DNA from: Opitutia bacterium | Lineage (GTDB): Bacteria > Verrucomicrobiota > Verrucomicrobiia > Opitutales > Opitutaceae | Direction of reading: 5' to 3' | Length of the DNA: 64,000 nucleotides | Assembly (NCBI GenBank): GCA_002737275.1 | Contig: NSIG01000026.1 | Location: 1-64,000 of the forward strand | Shown here: in pieces, positions 15,964-23,429 of the stretch | How the letters are laid out: each line of letters starts with the position of its first letter | Position numbering within the stretch: position 1 is the first letter of the stretch | The notes under the pieces: model-generated | Seen by the model: the letters and a program-made list of their open reading frames with translations, nothing else | Told to the model about the DNA's origin: nothing | Databases searched by the model: none | Program-made: the position numbers and the translations under genes

Positions 15964-16977
15964 ATGCGCCACCTCGCCGGCCTCCTCGCCCTGATGCTCA
16001 TCGCGCGCGCGGCCGACCCCGCGCCGCAACGTTTCCACCTCACCGCCCGCGCCCACGAAATCGACCCGCGCGCCCGCGAACATCCTCAAATCGGTTTCGT
16101 CTTCGCTGACAAAGCCGGCAAACCGCAGGACCTCCAGCACGCCGTCGTCGACACCCGCGTCACCCCGCGCGGCCAACTCGTGATCTGGCTCATGGATTAC
16201 AAAGCCCCGCTCTTTGACCGTCTCGGCGACTACGGCCTGCACGCGATCCAAGTCCACTACGCCAACAAATGGTTCGGCCTGATCCCCACCGCCGCCCGCG
16301 ACGACGGCACGACCCTCGGGAAGCTGCGCCTCGAGGCCACCACCGGCGAGGATTTCAGCCCGCTCTGCGCGATCCCCAGGCCCGACGGCATGAAGGAACG
16401 CGCGCTCCAATTCGTCCAGCACCTCGTGAAAACTCACCCCGCTGGCCGCTGGGAGCAATTCATCAACGCCGCCGGTGACGACCTGCTCTGGGAAAAAGTT
16501 ATCATGTCCGGTGCCTCCCACGGCGCGACCAGCGCCACGCGTTTTGCCGTCCACCAACGCGTCGCCCGCGTCGTCGCTTTCTGCGGCCCGCGTGACCAAC
16601 ACGAAAGCTGGCAGGGTTTTCTCTCGGCCACGCCGCCCCAGCGGATTTTTGGTTTTACCCACGTCCTCGACGACGGCTGGCCCGGCAATCATTACCCGCG
16701 CTCGTGGCTCATGCTAGGTCTCAACCGCTTCGGTCCGATAGTGGACGTCGATTCTACCACCCCGCCCTACGGCCACTCGCGCCGCCTCACTACCCGCTTC
16801 GACGTCAACGGCGACGTCAAACGCGCGCACAGCTCCATCACGCCCGGCCCTGCATCGGCCAAAGACGCCACCGGCAATTTCCTGCACGAAGCCGTATGGC
16901 GTTACCTCTTCACGTCGCCGGTCGGAAAATTGGGCGCACCGGTCCCGCCCGAGGCTCCGCCCATTGGTGCGCGGTGA
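15964..16977 (+). CDS. Secreted alpha/beta hydrolase, BPSS1187-like
   Basis: A 337-residue protein with an N-terminal signal peptide (MRHLAGLLALMLIARA, cleavage about residue 16). The nucleophile-elbow motif G-A-S-H-G lies near residue 183 (VIMSGASHGATSATRFAVH), though the usual Ser is followed by His as in the BPSS1187 group. Other conserved parts are VIWLMDYKAPLFDRLGDYG and VAFCGPRDQHESWQ. The predicted role is an extracytoplasmic esterase or related hydrolase; the substrate is unknown. It follows the ceramidase-like gene by 45 bases and is probably co-transcribed. Confidence 0.75.
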   Translation: MRHLAGLLALMLIARAADPAPQRFHLTARAHEIDPRAREHPQIGFVFADKAGKPQDLQHAVVDTRVTPRGQLVIWLMDYKAPLFDRLGDYGLHAIQVHYANKWFGLIPTAARDDGTTLGKLRLEATTGEDFSPLCAIPRPDGMKERALQFVQHLVKTHPAGRWEQFINAAGDDLLWEKVIMSGASHGATSATRFAVHQRVARVVAFCGPRDQHESWQGFLSATPPQRIFGFTHVLDDGWPGNHYPRSWLMLGLNRFGPIVDVDSTTPPYGHSRRLTTRFDVNGDVKRAHSSITPGPASAKDATGNFLHEAVWRYLFTSPVGKLGAPVPPEAPPIGAR

Positions 16978-17166
16978 CCACGCGACCCATGTTTGCTCCG
17001 TCTCTTTCATCCCTCGTCCTCGCCCTCGTTATCGCCTTCGCCGCCGCCCTCCGCGCCCGTCAAGCCGCCACACCGACGACCGCCCCGCAAAAAAATAAGG
17101 CAGGGTCTCCGCCCCGCCCCCGCACAAGCCCCGCACCCCTGCGAGCGCAGCCAACCGCTCGCCCAC

Positions 17167-17196
17167 AAAAAAACCGCGCCCGGTCGGGCGCGGTTT
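17167..17196 (-). terminator. Intrinsic terminator of the small Cys-rich gene
   Basis: On the minus strand AAACCGCGCCC-GACC-GGGCGCGGTTT forms an 11-bp stem followed by a run of T. It lies about 27 bases past the stop codon of the minus-strand gene. Confidence 0.85.
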
Positions 17197-17222
17197 GAAA
17201 CTAATTCGAAGCTCGCAGTCGC

Positions 17223-17450
17223 TTACTTCTTAGCCTCTGCGACATTGGTGCCCTTGCACTTCTCGCAGTTTTTGCCGACTTTTGCGGCCTCGACGCAGCA
17301 CCCATGGCTGCAAGCGGCGCCGGCGCCTTCAGCTTTAACGCAGCAACCGGCTTTCTTGCCCGCGGGAGCGGCCGGTTTGGTATCAGCAGCAAATGCGAAG
17401 CCGGCACCCAGCAGCGCAATGATTACGAACAGTCTTTTTGAGGTCTTCAT
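17223..17450 (-). CDS. Small secreted cysteine-rich protein
   Basis: A 75-residue protein with a clean signal peptide (MKTSKRLFVIIALLGAGFAFA, cleavage about residue 21). The mature part of about 54 residues has eight cysteines arranged as GCC, AAC, GCC, NC, KC among Lys/Ala residues, a pattern fit for metal binding or disulfides. I recognise no named family. The ATG at 17450 is 21 bases downstream of the encoded CCA end of tRNA-Gly on the same strand, so the mRNA is probably released from the tRNA transcript. A strong terminator follows. Longer readings of the frame run into the tRNA and are wrong. Confidence 0.75.
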   Translation of the reverse strand: MKTSKRLFVIIALLGAGFAFAADTKPAAPAGKKAGCCVKAEGAGAACSHGCCVEAAKVGKNCEKCKGTNVAEAKK

Positions 17451-17471
17451 CTTTTTATTTTGTTTTGGGAT

Positions 17472-17545
17472 TGGTGCGGGCGGCGGGAATCGAACCCGCT
17501 TCTCATGCTTGGGAAGCACACATAATACCGGTATACTACGCCCGC
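17472..17545 (-). tRNA. tRNA-Gly(CCC)
   Basis: A 74-base tRNA with encoded CCA. Acceptor strand GCGGGCG pairs with CGCCCGC before A-CCA; the T arm GCGGGTTCGATTCCCGC is canonical; the anticodon loop is TTCCCAA, giving anticodon CCC (codon GGG). Confidence 0.93.
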
Positions 17546-17586
17546 ATCGAACCCCGGCATCGAAGCGGAAAAATTCCCCTCCGCAA

Positions 17587-18183
17587 TCACGAATAATTTC
17601 GCCGACCGTCTAACGCGCTCTTCAACGTCACCGAGTCGGCGTAAAGCACCCCGCCGCCGCTCGGCAAACCGAAGCCGATACGCGTGACCTTGACCCCTCG
17701 CTCCGGCGGTAATTGCTCGGTGAGATAATGACAGGTGGCCTCACCTTCGACATCGTTGGACAGCGCCAAAATCAACTCCGTCACCTCGCCCGCATCCACC
17801 CGGGCTCGGAGCGAAGCCAGGTTCAGCTGCTCAGGTCCGATGCCTTGAATCGGCGACAGCTTTCCATGCAACACATGGTAGGAGCCACGATACGCTCCGC
17901 TCCGCTCTAGCGCCACGAGGTCGGGCACATGCTCGACCACGCACACCACCGCCCGGTCACGCCGTTCATCCGCGCAGATCGCGCAGAGTTCACCTTCGGC
18001 AATATTCCCGCAGCGTTCGCAGCGGCGCACGCCGGCGGCCGCCGCTTCAAGGGCCTCGACGAGGGCCGGGAGTTGCGCCGGCTTTTCGACGAGCAAATGC
18101 AAAGCGATGCGTTCCGCCGAACGGTAACCGAGTCCGGGCAATTGTTTCAGCTGCCTTTGCAACCGCTCAAACGCAGGCGTCAT
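17587..18183 (-). CDS. recR: Recombination mediator protein RecR
   Basis: A 198-residue RecR of normal length. It has the N-terminal helix-hairpin-helix region (LPGLGYRSAERIALHLL), a four-cysteine zinc finger (CERCGNIAEGELCAIC, about 56-71), and a TOPRIM domain (VVCVVEHVPDLVALERSGAYRG and LILALSNDVEGEAT). RecR acts with RecO/RecF to load RecA on gapped DNA. It is downstream of ybaB as in many bacteria, separated here by about 100 bases containing a palindromic repeat, with no dnaX adjacent within the visible neighbourhood. Confidence 0.95.
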   Translation of the reverse strand: MTPAFERLQRQLKQLPGLGYRSAERIALHLLVEKPAQLPALVEALEAAAAGVRRCERCGNIAEGELCAICADERRDRAVVCVVEHVPDLVALERSGAYRGSYHVLHGKLSPIQGIGPEQLNLASLRARVDAGEVTELILALSNDVEGEATCHYLTEQLPPERGVKVTRIGFGLPSGGGVLYADSVTLKSALDGRRNYS

Positions 18184-18189
18184 AGGGAT

Positions 18190-18290
18190 GCGCGATCTTG
18201 ATGCTCGAATCTCGACTTCGGAGCTTCCCGACCCCGCTGACTTTCTCGGGCACCGAAATTCGAGAATCCAAAATCGAAAGTCCTCACATC
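18190..18290. repeat. Palindromic spacer between ybaB and recR
   Basis: CTCGAATCTCGACTTCGG near 18205 is mirrored imperfectly by CCGAAATTCGAGAATCC near 18256, forming a long hairpin. It fills the gap between the two genes and resembles a mobile palindromic unit rather than a terminator (no T-run). Confidence 0.55.
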
Positions 18291-18592
18291 ATGCCCGGCA
18301 TTTGAAACGCGGACGTCACCTTTTGCATTTCGGCATCGTTGAAGTCTTTCGCCTGCTTGGCGGCGTCCTGCACGGCGGCGAGCACGGTGTCGCTCACGAG
18401 CTTCGCATCTTCCTTCAAAAATTCCGGATCGAGCGCGAGCGAGGTAAACTGGCCCGCGCCGTTGACCTTGATCTTCACCGCACCGCCGCCGGCCGCGACG
18501 TCGATTTCCTTCGCCGCCAACTGGGTTTGGAGCGACTCGATCGAGCGCTGCATTTTCTGAGCTTGTTTGAGGAGTTTGCCTACGCCGGCCAT
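18284..18592 (-). CDS. ybaB: YbaB/EbfC family nucleoid-associated protein
   Basis: A 102-residue protein of the YbaB/EbfC DNA-binding family. It starts MAGVGKLLKQAQKMQRSIES, the typical amphipathic helix, then the strands KIKVNGAGQFTSLALDPEFL and a C-terminal helix ending in a Met/Pro-rich tail. These dimers bind DNA and influence nucleoid structure. It is upstream of recR on the same strand, the usual gene pair. Confidence 0.92.
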   Translation of the reverse strand: MAGVGKLLKQAQKMQRSIESLQTQLAAKEIDVAAGGGAVKIKVNGAGQFTSLALDPEFLKEDAKLVSDTVLAAVQDAAKQAKDFNDAEMQKVTSAFQMPGMM

Positions 18593-18653
18593 GGTGGGAA
18601 AAAATTAAGGGTGGAAGGTTTCGAACGTGAACTGTCGAGAGACGGCCCTGCGC

Positions 18654-19550
18654 CTAAAGTGACAAGATTTTTTCGTAGCCGTCCCGAAACGTCGGGCAAC
18701 CGGGCCGCCAGCCCAGCTCGGCCTTAAGACGGTCATTGGCGATAATTCGATCCGGTGTAACCGCCCTGCGTCCGCCTGCCGGCACCCCGGTAAAATGAGG
18801 CAAGCCCACGCCGAGCCGTGCCGCCAACCACGCCACCGCCTCGCCCTTGGTCGCCGCCCCGTCGTCGGCGACATTGTAAACCCTCGCGCCCGCCGGCGCC
18901 CGCCAAGCCGCCCACACTGCCGCCGCAATATCGTCCCGGTAAGCCAGATTGAGATGCGACTCCGCCCGTCCCGCCGCTTCGCCGGATTTTACCTGCTCCA
19001 GCAGGTGATGGCGCCCCGGCCCGTAAATCCCCGCGAGCCGCAGCACGACTCGCGTCACCGCAGCGTCTTCCGCCGCCAGCAGCGTGCGCTCAGTCGCCAA
19101 CAGCACCTCGGCCCGCTCGGTTCCGCCCGTCGTCGCCGACTCGTCGACCCGCACCCCGCCGTCCTGCGGATAGACCGAAGTGCTGCTGGTATAAACCACG
19201 GGGCTCACCGCCCGGGTGCCCCGGAGCCACGTCACCACGCTGTTCATGCCTTCAAGGTAGTTCCGTCGATAATCCTCAATTCCCCCGCCGCCCGAGCTCA
19301 CGCAATTCAAAACAAAGTCCGCTCCGCCCGCAATGCGCCCGTGCCAGTCATGCCGGGTGAGATCGGCGACGATCACCTGCGCCACGCCGTCGGCCTTAAG
19401 CGCGTCTGCCTTCGCTTGGTTTCGGGTCAGCGCGGTCACTTCCAACCCTTTCGCGACCGCCTGTTTCGCCACCCCCGCGCCCACATAGCCACAACCGAAA
19501 ATCACCAATCGCTTTCCTGCAAAAAATTTACCGTGGGCAACGCCGTCCAT
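18654..19550 (-). CDS. NAD-dependent epimerase/dehydratase family protein
   Basis: A 298-residue extended-SDR-type protein. The Rossmann start is KRLVIFGCGYVGAGVAKQAV (GxGxxG near residues 19-24), with VLNCVSSGGGG, VVYTSSTSVYPQDGG and LRLAGIYGPGRH matching atypical extended SDRs of the YeeZ/SdrC group. The classical YxxxK is replaced in this group, so substrate and reaction are unclear. The ATG at 19550 was chosen because the frame upstream is non-homologous and crosses the divergent DJ-1 gene; the two start codons are only 18 bases apart, so promoters must lie inside the neighbouring genes. Confidence 0.8.
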   Translation of the reverse strand: MDGVAHGKFFAGKRLVIFGCGYVGAGVAKQAVAKGLEVTALTRNQAKADALKADGVAQVIVADLTRHDWHGRIAGGADFVLNCVSSGGGGIEDYRRNYLEGMNSVVTWLRGTRAVSPVVYTSSTSVYPQDGGVRVDESATTGGTERAEVLLATERTLLAAEDAAVTRVVLRLAGIYGPGRHHLLEQVKSGEAAGRAESHLNLAYRDDIAAAVWAAWRAPAGARVYNVADDGAATKGEAVAWLAARLGVGLPHFTGVPAGGRRAVTPDRIIANDRLKAELGWRPGCPTFRDGYEKILSL

Positions 19551-19568
19551 GACCGCCAATCTTCTCTC

Positions 19569-20108
19569 ATGCCCACTGTCCTTGCAATCCTCGCCTAGGG
19601 TTTTGAAGAAATCGAAGCCGTCACCCCCATCGATTTGCTCCGCCGCGCCGGCGTGGAAGTCATTACCGCCGCGCTGGGCGCGCGCCTTCAAGTCACGGGC
19701 CGTAGCGCCCTCACCCTTCACGCCGACACCACACTTTCGAAGATCGCGGGCCGTGACTTCGACTGCATCTTTCTGCCCGGCGGGCCGGGCGTCGCCTTGC
19801 TGCGCGCCGACCCGCGAATCCGCGCGCTCGTCCTCGCCCAGCACGCGGCCAGCCGCTGGCTCGCCGCGATCTGCGCCGCGCCGGCCGTGTTGCACGACGC
19901 CGGCCTCCTCGCCGGGCGGCGTTACACGGCTCATTTTTCCGTCGCCGCCGAGTTGCCGGCGATTCTTTCGGATTATCGCACCGTCGCCGACGGCCGGTTG
20001 CTGACCGGCCGGGGAGCTGGCACCTCGCTCGACTTTGCGTTGCTCATGGTCGCGTCGCTGGTTTCGGCCGAAAAAGCGGCGATGATCTCAGCCGCAGTCG
20101 CGGCGTGA
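19569..20108 (+). pseudogene. DJ-1/PfpI family gene interrupted by an in-frame amber codon
   Basis: From ATG 19569 the frame reads MPTVLAILA, then TAG (19596-19598), then GFEEIEAVTPIDLLRRAG and onward without further interruption to TGA at 20108. DJ-1 family proteins start with the pattern xVLxILAxGFEEIEAVTPID, so the TAG replaces one residue, most simply Glu (GAG to TAG). Everything else is intact: Glu in EEIEA, the nucleophile Cys in AAICAAPAVLHDAGLL, and family length (179 codons). It is either a recent nonsense mutation, a sequencing error, or a gene rescued by an internal start or readthrough. Normal members act as glyoxalase/deglycase-like or chaperone proteins. Confidence 0.8.
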
Positions 20109-20281
20109 GACCGGCTGGGCGCAGGTCAATTACCCCGATGGAGCCGAGGTGGAGGCCCCCTTTGAAAACTTGAATACGACCTCTACTCACTCCGTCATTT
20201 TCAATTTCTGCTCGACGCCTCGTTCGTCTTACCGAGGATCCACGCTATGATTTTTAGCCTACGACTCTGAACTGTAAACCG

Positions 20282-21673
20282 ATGAAGTTTGACTATGATT
20301 TTGTGGCCATCGGCGGCGGCAGCGCCGGCTTCAACGCCGCCCGGGTTGCCGCGGATTCGGGCCTGAAGACTGCAATCGTGGACGGCGCCGAAGACTTGGG
20401 CGGTCTTTGTATTCTCAAGGGCTGTATGCCCTCGAAGACGCTGCTCTATATGGCCGAGGTGCTACACCTTGCCCAAAAGGCCAAGAGCTTTGGTCTGAAG
20501 ATCCCATCGGCCCGGGCCGACATGAAGGCGATCCACGCCCGCAAGAAACGGATTATCGATGAGTTTGCGTCCTATCGTCAGGCGGCGCTCAATTCCGGTA
20601 AGTTTGATCTGATCCGCGCGCACGCCCGCTTCACCGATCCTCATACGCTCGCGCTGAGCAACGGTCGCGCGCTTCGAGCTCGGCACTTTTTGATTGGGAC
20701 CGGTTCCAAAATCAGCCTGCCCGCCGTGCCCGGGCTGGCAGAGATCAAATTTTGGACCAGCGACGACGTGCTCGATCTCGATTTCATTCCTCCAAGCGTG
20801 ATCGTCCTCGGAGGTGGTATCGTCGCTTGCGAACTCACCCAGTTTCTCAACCGCATCGGTACCCGCGTTGTCCTGATTCAGCGCAGCGCGCACATTCTCC
20901 GGGACCACTCCGAAGCCGCAGCCAAAGTGGTGCAACAAGCACTCGTCGATGAGGGCGTCGAGCTGTTCGCCGGCACCCAAATTCAGTCACTTCGCCCTGA
21001 TGCAAGAGGCGTGGCCGCAACCTTCCTCCACGACGGAAAAATCCTGACCCGTCGGGCGGCCTTTCTCTTTAACGCGCTGGGCCGCGAGCCCAACACCGCA
21101 CCGCTCAATCTCGCCGCCGCCGGCGTCACCAGCCGGGCTGATGGCCAAATCGACATCAACCGCTGGCAACAGACCAGCGCTCCCCACATCTACGCGGCCG
21201 GCGATTGCTCGGGCCCCCACGAGATTGTGCACACCGCGATTTTACAAGGCGAGCTTGCCGCCCGTCATGCGGCGAAGGTCAAGGCATTGAAACCGGTTGA
21301 TTGGTCGTTGCTCCTGAACGTCGTTTTCACCGATCCACAACTGGCGACCATCGGGCGGCTCGAACGCGAGCTCGATGAGGCCGGGACCCCTTATCTGGTC
21401 GCGAGCTATCCGTTCAACGATCACGGAAAATCTATCCTGATGGAGGCCAACTATGGCTACGTGAAGGTGATTGCCGAACCGAAACGCGGTCGGATTCTCG
21501 GCGCGGAAATCGTCGGCAAAGATGCCGGTGAACTCATTCACGCGTTTAGTGGTCCATTAGCGATGAAAGCCACAGTCTTCGATTTATTACGCGCCCCCTG
21601 GTATCATCCCACTCTGGCTGAGATCGTGACGTACCCGCTCGAAGAACTCGCTGGGAGCATTTCTCCTTCTTGA
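20282..21673 (+). CDS. Pyridine nucleotide-disulfide oxidoreductase (dihydrolipoamide dehydrogenase/mercuric reductase-like)
   Basis: A 463-residue class I flavoprotein disulfide reductase. Seen in order: FAD-binding GGGSAGFNAARVAADSG (12-28), redox-active disulfide Cys-x4-Cys in GGLCILKGCMPSK, NAD-binding VIVLGGGIVACELTQFLNRIG (about 175-195), the second FAD segment IYAAGDCSGPHEIVHTA, and a C-terminal dimerisation domain. The final His-Glu of lipoamide dehydrogenase appears altered: the C-terminal part reads APWYHPTLAEIVTYPLEELA, with HPTLAEI retaining His and Glu. No pyruvate dehydrogenase genes are adjacent, so the electron acceptor is unknown. Confidence 0.85.
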   Translation: MKFDYDFVAIGGGSAGFNAARVAADSGLKTAIVDGAEDLGGLCILKGCMPSKTLLYMAEVLHLAQKAKSFGLKIPSARADMKAIHARKKRIIDEFASYRQAALNSGKFDLIRAHARFTDPHTLALSNGRALRARHFLIGTGSKISLPAVPGLAEIKFWTSDDVLDLDFIPPSVIVLGGGIVACELTQFLNRIGTRVVLIQRSAHILRDHSEAAAKVVQQALVDEGVELFAGTQIQSLRPDARGVAATFLHDGKILTRRAAFLFNALGREPNTAPLNLAAAGVTSRADGQIDINRWQQTSAPHIYAAGDCSGPHEIVHTAILQGELAARHAAKVKALKPVDWSLLLNVVFTDPQLATIGRLERELDEAGTPYLVASYPFNDHGKSILMEANYGYVKVIAEPKRGRILGAEIVGKDAGELIHAFSGPLAMKATVFDLLRAPWYHPTLAEIVTYPLEELAGSISPS

Positions 21674-21779
21674 GCCGACTGCGGTCCGGCTCATAGACCG
21701 TTTCCTCAGTAGAAGCCGCGCCTGTGCGACCTGCCCGTAGAGTAAAAGCAGGCATTGCGGCCCGCGCCCGTTGGATGCT

Positions 21780-22658
21780 CTACCCTTGGTCCTGCTGCTG
21801 GCGCGGCGAGTTTTTGAAGACGAGCTGCAACGTTAACTCATGGGGCGGGTAAACATCACCGGTTGGTGACGCTGGAATTTGGGCGCCCAATACGGCCCCT
21901 ATCGCGTGGGCCTCGCCCGTCGCACCAGACCGACTGAACAGGTCGTCTCCTTCGAAGCGAATCCCGTCAGCTGGGCTCGCTTGGAACGGCACCGACGCAT
22001 AAACCGTGAAGCTGCAGCAGCCCAACCGTCCAAAATTATTAACCACGGATGCGCCCGAATTAACCCGGATAAAGACGGGGAACCGGCTTCACCTCAGGGG
22101 TGAGTCGTTCGCTGCTCCATCTGTTTGGTATCCGGGTCCATTCGGGTCTATCCATGGTTCAACTGCTGTTTTTAGGATGAACAACCTCAGCTGGATGAAA
22201 TCCATCGCCGCCGGGGTTCCGATGCGCCCGGAACCGCCGAATTTTACACCTACGGAGACCTCGAAAGCACAACCACTCATCTTCCCTGCGAGGGTCAGAC
22301 CCGAAACGACGATTGCGCGCCAGTCACCGTTCGACTGCTTCGACTCAATGACCTTGTCATGGCTGGCGAGATTCGAGCGCCCGATCTCGTCAAGGTTGAT
22401 ATCGAAGGACACGCGCACAAAGCCGGCCCCGGCGCCCGCGCCTCCCTAGCGGCCAGTCGCCCCATCGTCATCGTCGCATCACATTGCGCTGTGGACGCCG
22501 AAGGTGTTCACGCGATTCTCGATCCGCTTGGCTACTGCGCTACCCGGATTGTAGCCCGCCTTGGCAGAGCTACCGGGGCGATTGGCCACGACTTTATTTT
22601 CCGACCCGCTGGCGTTTCCCTGCTGCGAACGATCGGTTCAGTTCCGCCGCGCTGCTAG
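21780..22658 (+). pseudogene. Degraded FkbM family methyltransferase gene
   Basis: FkbM-type segments occur in the right order but in different frames: GAQYGPYRVGLARR with VVSFEANPVSWARLERHRR (21879-21980), FYTYGDLESTTTHLPCEG (from about 22242), and VMAGEIRAPDLVKVDIEGHA with HCAVDAEGVHAILDPLGY (22353-22600). Frameshifts and stops separate them, and a palindromic repeat (22039-22162) sits between the SAM-binding half and the C-terminal half. FkbM proteins are SAM-dependent O-methyltransferases, often for glycans or natural products. The gene cannot make a full protein. Its 3' end meets the convergent hisA. Confidence 0.75.
22039..22162. repeat. Dispersed palindromic element, copy G, inside the FkbM pseudogene
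   Basis: The left end TTAACCACGGATGCGCCCGA (then ATTAACCCGGATA) and the complement of the right end, TTGAACCATGGATAGACCCG (then AATGGACCCGGATA), are related inverted repeats of about 34 bases. The element is about 124 bases long, has no coding capacity and looks like a MITE-like unit. Confidence 0.75.
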
Positions 22659-23380
22659 CGGGCGATTTCCAGCAGATCCGGCAATTCAACGCGTTTCTCG
22701 TAAAGCGCCTTGCCGACGATCACCCCGTCCAAGTTTGCGTATCGGCGCGAAAGCTCCGCCAGTTTTACCACATCCTCCCGCCGGCTTACGCCCCCACTCG
22801 CGATCACGTTAAAATTTCCGGTATTCAACATCGCTTCTTGCGCCGCGAAATTCGGCCCAGTCAACATTCCATCGGTGCCGATATCCGTGTAAATGATCGT
22901 GCGCACGCCGAGCCCGTTCATCCGCTTCGCCATTTCCAGAGCCCCGGTGCCCGTCGTATCGACCCAACCCTTCACCGCAACTTTCCCGTCCTTCGCGTCG
23001 ATGCCCACCGCGATCTTCGCGCCGAACTGTTGCACCAACTCGCCGACGAAACGCTCGCTCTCCGCCGCCCGGGTGCCAATCACCACACGGCTAACACCAA
23101 AACCCAATACCCGCTCCACGGTCTCGCGCGAACGCATCCCGCCACCGAGTTCTACCTTCAAACCGGTCGCGACGATTCCTTGAACCGCCGCCAGGTTTTG
23201 CGGTTCGCCCGAGAACGCCCCGTCCAAATCGACCACGTGAACCCACGCGCTCCCAGCGGCCTTGAACTCCGCCGCCACCCCGGCCGGCTGCTCGGCATAC
23301 ACCGTCTCCTGATCAGCCCGCCCTTGCAGTAACCGCACGGCCCGTCCGCCTCGGATGTCGATCGCTGGATAGATAATCAT
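22655..23380 (-). CDS. hisA: Phosphoribosylformimino-5-aminoimidazole carboxamide ribotide isomerase
   Basis: A 241-residue TIM-barrel HisA of histidine biosynthesis. It catalyses the Amadori rearrangement of ProFAR to PRFAR. Seen: IIYPAIDIRGGRAVRLLQG with catalytic Asp8, VVDLDGA, VELGGGMRS, the DTTGTG segment and catalytic Asp in IIYTDIGTDGMLTG, and phosphate-binding VIASGGVS and GVIVGKALYE. All functional residues are present. It is isolated from other his genes in this window and is divergent from the M42 peptidase gene. Confidence 0.95.
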   Translation of the reverse strand: MIIYPAIDIRGGRAVRLLQGRADQETVYAEQPAGVAAEFKAAGSAWVHVVDLDGAFSGEPQNLAAVQGIVATGLKVELGGGMRSRETVERVLGFGVSRVVIGTRAAESERFVGELVQQFGAKIAVGIDAKDGKVAVKGWVDTTGTGALEMAKRMNGLGVRTIIYTDIGTDGMLTGPNFAAQEAMLNTGNFNVIASGGVSRREDVVKLAELSRRYANLDGVIVGKALYEKRVELPDLLEIAR

Positions 23381-23429
23381 GAAAGAAAAACGCTTTGCTC
23401 CCCGGCCCCACGGTGCGAGATTAAATCTT

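Noticed and set aside
16989-17198. 69-codon plus-strand frame with a signal-peptide-like start (MFAPSLSSLVLALVIAFAAA)
   Set aside because: The remainder is low-complexity Pro/Arg and the frame runs through the terminator hairpin of the opposite strand; too weak to call a gene.
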